A stretch of 7,944 nt of DNA from Planctomycetota bacterium. GTDB lineage: Bacteria; Planctomycetota; Phycisphaerae; WQYP01. The stretch is taken from contig JAKCCC010000071.1 of assembly GCA_021838985.1 (NCBI GenBank), positions 1 to 7,944 of the forward strand, written 5' to 3'. This document shows, in pieces, positions 6,052 to 7,944 of the stretch (positions are counted from its first letter, which is position 1; each line of letters starts with the position of its first letter). The notes beneath the pieces were generated by a model. That model was not told the DNA's origin. It did no database searches and saw only the letters and a program-made list of their open reading frames with translations. The translations under genes were made by a program, and so were the position numbers.

Positions 6052-7008
6052 TTATGGCCATACCCGTCGTACCTTTAGCCCCGCCGCCGCGTCCCAGCCC
6101 CCTTGCGGCCAGGACAGCGGTGTGGAATCTTGGTCCAGCAACCGCAACCCCGGCTCCGCTGTCACGGCGCCAATGACACATAGCGGCACTTCGCTTGGCC
6201 AGTTCTTGAGCCGCTCCGCTTCGGATGGCGGCAGGGCAAAGACCAGTTCATAATCTTCCCCGTCGCAAAGTGCATGCCACCAGTCCGGGCGGCCATCACG
6301 CGCGGTCAGCGTGCGGGCGTCCGGATGAATGGGCAGAGCCGGGCAATGCACCACGGCCCCCACGCCGGAGGCTTGCATCATGCGGGGCAAATCCATCGCC
6401 AACCCATCAGAGATATCCATCATGGCGTGGATATCAAACGCCGCGGTGAGCTGTTGCGCCAACCCGATCCGCGGCGGAAAATCAAGATGCCGTCCCAGGA
6501 TGCTTCCGCCCAGTTGGCCGCTGACGCAGAGGATATCGCCAGGGCGAGCCTGGTCACGCCGTAAGGGCGGTCGGTCCGCCCGGCCCAAAGCGGCGATGGT
6601 AATGGCTAAACGCTGATCCCAGACCGCAGTGTCGCCGCCGACGATGGGACAACCGAAAACATCTGCCGCCGCCCGAGAGCCTTGAAACAATTGCCGGGCG
6701 AAGACTTCGTCGGCGGCGCCGGGCAGGGCGACCGCGATCAAAATCGCCGCCGGCTGGCAGGCCATCGCGGCACAGTCCGAAAGGCAGCGGTTGACTGCTT
6801 TGCGGCCCGCTTGAGCGGGCGTGTGACGGGTCAAGTCAACGTGCACGCCATCCAGACACTGATCAATTTTCAGCAGCGCTAGGGCGCTGGATTTTCCAAT
6901 CGCGCTGCGCAATTCCACCGCCGCCATATCATCTCCCGGTCCCAACGGTACGGTAGGATGCGGGGCGGTATTGGCCCGTAGCCACGCCAGAAAGTCATCC
7001 TCGCGCAT
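6052..7008 (-). CDS. thiL: thiamine-monophosphate kinase ThiL
   Basis: The 318-residue product phosphorylates thiamine monophosphate to thiamine pyrophosphate, the last step of thiamine cofactor synthesis, in the cytoplasm. It has the PurM/ThiL-fold motifs in order: GPGDDMA (Asp26, Asp27), KIDQCLDGVHVDL (residues 47-59, the TTD-x-LVEGVHF region of the family), AVNRCLSDCAAM (71-82), IVGGDTA (122-128), MMDISDGLAMDL (196-207) and GEDYELVF (250-257). These acidic clusters bind Mg2+ and ATP. Length is typical. The ATG at 7008 follows the murJ stop by 18 bp; no clear Shine-Dalgarno is present, but a TATAAT lies 6 nt before the ATG. A close ATG at 7016-7014 is in another frame and does not give the protein. 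The second Cys-rich patch (RCLSDCAAMAC) is unremarkable. Confidence 0.95.
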   Translation of the reverse strand: MREDDFLAWLRANTAPHPTVPLGPGDDMAAVELRSAIGKSSALALLKIDQCLDGVHVDLTRHTPAQAGRKAVNRCLSDCAAMACQPAAILIAVALPGAADEVFARQLFQGSRAAADVFGCPIVGGDTAVWDQRLAITIAALGRADRPPLRRDQARPGDILCVSGQLGGSILGRHLDFPPRIGLAQQLTAAFDIHAMMDISDGLAMDLPRMMQASGVGAVVHCPALPIHPDARTLTARDGRPDWWHALCDGEDYELVFALPPSEAERLKNWPSEVPLCVIGAVTAEPGLRLLDQDSTPLSWPQGGWDAAAGLKVRRVWP

Positions 7009-7014
7009 CGCGAC

Positions 7015-7020
7015 ATTATA
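7015..7020 (-). promoter_or_regulatory. perfect TATAAT box just upstream of thiL
   Basis: TATAAT on the minus strand lies between the murJ stop and the thiL ATG, with 6 nt between the box and the ATG. Transcription from it would begin at or next to the A of the ATG, giving a leaderless thiL message, which would fit the missing Shine-Dalgarno. The -35 position holds only poor matches (GTGCCC at 17-bp spacing) and there is no extended TG. An 8-bp palindrome, GAGCGCTC (7021-7028), abuts the box. Confidence 0.35.
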
Positions 7021-7026
7021 GAGCGC

Positions 7027-7944
7027 TCAGTTCCGAGGGGCACCCGCATTCCTTTCCTCCGCCGCCCGCCGGCGAAAGACACGAAGCACCGGCGCCTGCG
7101 CCAACTCCTCAATGTGCAGCCAGCGGCTGGCCAAGCCGTACACCAGCACCGCCGCCAGGACCGCTGCGAGCAACCGCACCGCCAGGCCGGGCCAGCGGTG
7201 TCCCGGACCGAGCGCGGGTACGCCCGCCAGCGATGCGTTGAGGGCCAGTACCGCCAGCACCATCAGTCCTACCGCCAGGAGGCACTTGGCGACCAACACC
7301 GCCACGCCGCGCAACCCCCAGCCGGCTCCGAGTCGGTGGCGTAAAATTCCCGCCAGCACCATCACCTGCACCGCCGCGGAAAGACTTGTGCTGGCCGCAA
7401 TACCCCCTTCCTGCATAAACCAAATGAAGGTCAGATTCAGAGCCAGATTCAGAGCCACCATGGCGGCGGCGATTTTCATGGGCGTTATCGCGTCGCCCTG
7501 GGCGTAGAATACGCGCACCAGAATCATTTGCAGCTCGAACGCCCAAATACCCGCGCAGAACCATCGCGCCGCCCACGCCGCCCGCGCTACATCCGCTGGT
7601 CCGACCCGCCCCCCCAGGTAAATCGTCGCAATCAACAGCGGCGCGATAAGGATCATACCGGCCGTGGAGGGCAGGCTTAAAAACAGACTTTTGCGCAGAG
7701 CGGCGTTCAACAGCCGTTTAATTTCATCGCGCCGTTGCGCCGCCGCTGCCGCGGCCAGGCTGGGGAAAAGGGCGGTGGCGGTGGCCACTCCGAATATCCC
7801 CACCGGTAGGAGATAGATCCGCTGGGCCACGGACAGCTTGCCCAGCGCTCCGGCCAACATCGGGGTATGGATAGCAAGCCCCAGCAGATGGAACAGACGA
7901 TGCCCATTATGGCCGTCCGGTGAAAACCACCAGGCAATCTGGGA
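7027..7944 (-). CDS. murJ: lipid II flippase MurJ, C-terminal part (N-terminus outside the window)
   Basis: The frame is open from the window edge to TGA at 7029-7027, giving the last 305 residues of a protein usually about 500-550 long. MurJ (MviN, MOP exporter superfamily) moves lipid II across the cytoplasmic membrane for peptidoglycan synthesis. The family hallmark is RIYLLPVGIFGVATATALFPSLA (roughly residues 42-64 of the visible part), followed by the ALRKSLFLSLPSTAGMIL segment, the WFCAGIWAFELQMILVRVFYAQGDAITPMKIA segment (the YA.GDT.TP region of the family) and several further hydrophobic helices, ending in a basic cytoplasmic tail. The segment IAWWFSPDG before the hallmark resembles planctomycete MurJ as I recall it. 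No frameshift is seen. thiL follows 18 bp later on the same strand. Confidence 0.92.
   Translation of the reverse strand, partial: SQIAWWFSPDGHNGHRLFHLLGLAIHTPMLAGALGKLSVAQRIYLLPVGIFGVATATALFPSLAAAAAAQRRDEIKRLLNAALRKSLFLSLPSTAGMILIAPLLIATIYLGGRVGPADVARAAWAARWFCAGIWAFELQMILVRVFYAQGDAITPMKIAAAMVALNLALNLTFIWFMQEGGIAASTSLSAAVQVMVLAGILRHRLGAGWGLRGVAVLVAKCLLAVGLMVLAVLALNASLAGVPALGPGHRWPGLAVRLLAAVLAAVLVYGLASRWLHIEELAQAPVLRVFRRRAAEERNAGAPRN

Overview
The window reads as bacterial chromosomal DNA of high G+C content from a diderm (outer-membrane) bacterium. I infer a planctomycete or close PVC relative. The reasons are a PEP-CTERM protein, a MurJ whose sequence resembles planctomycete MurJ as I remember it, a uroporphyrinogen-decarboxylase-like protein of a type common in that group, and a palindromic extragenic repeat at the left edge. 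None of these is decisive. Every gene I can support lies on the minus strand, so the natural reading order is from right to left.

Right part (7944 to 5190) holds housekeeping genes: the C-terminal part of the lipid II flippase murJ (cut by the window edge), thiL (thiamine-monophosphate kinase) 18 bp later, then a roughly 300-bp non-coding stretch rich in hairpins, then tsaE (t6A tRNA-modification ATPase). A perfect TATAAT sits where it could drive a leaderless thiL transcript.

Middle part: after 210 bp comes kdoO, a Kdo 3-hydroxylase of the Fe(II)/2-oxoglutarate type, with its HxD...H metal ligands in place. A 457-bp gap without a convincing gene follows.

Left part (3646 to 1) holds a secreted PEP-CTERM protein with two retropepsin-like lobes (two DTG motifs, each followed by an LGM), then a UroD-superfamily protein with the His-x-Cys...Cys zinc motif of corrinoid methyltransferases, then an LpxL/HtrB-type lipid A acyltransferase. 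These three are joined by ATGA stop/start overlaps. A REP-like hairpin and the first codons of one more gene end the window.

KdoO and the acyltransferase, and to a lesser degree MurJ, point to an envelope made with Kdo/Ko-type lipopolysaccharide and peptidoglycan. The points most worth following are the double-DTG PEP-CTERM protein with its odd C-terminal overrun, the Kdo hydroxylase in this setting, and the structured thiL-tsaE spacer. I see no phage, insertion sequence, CRISPR array, tRNA or rRNA.
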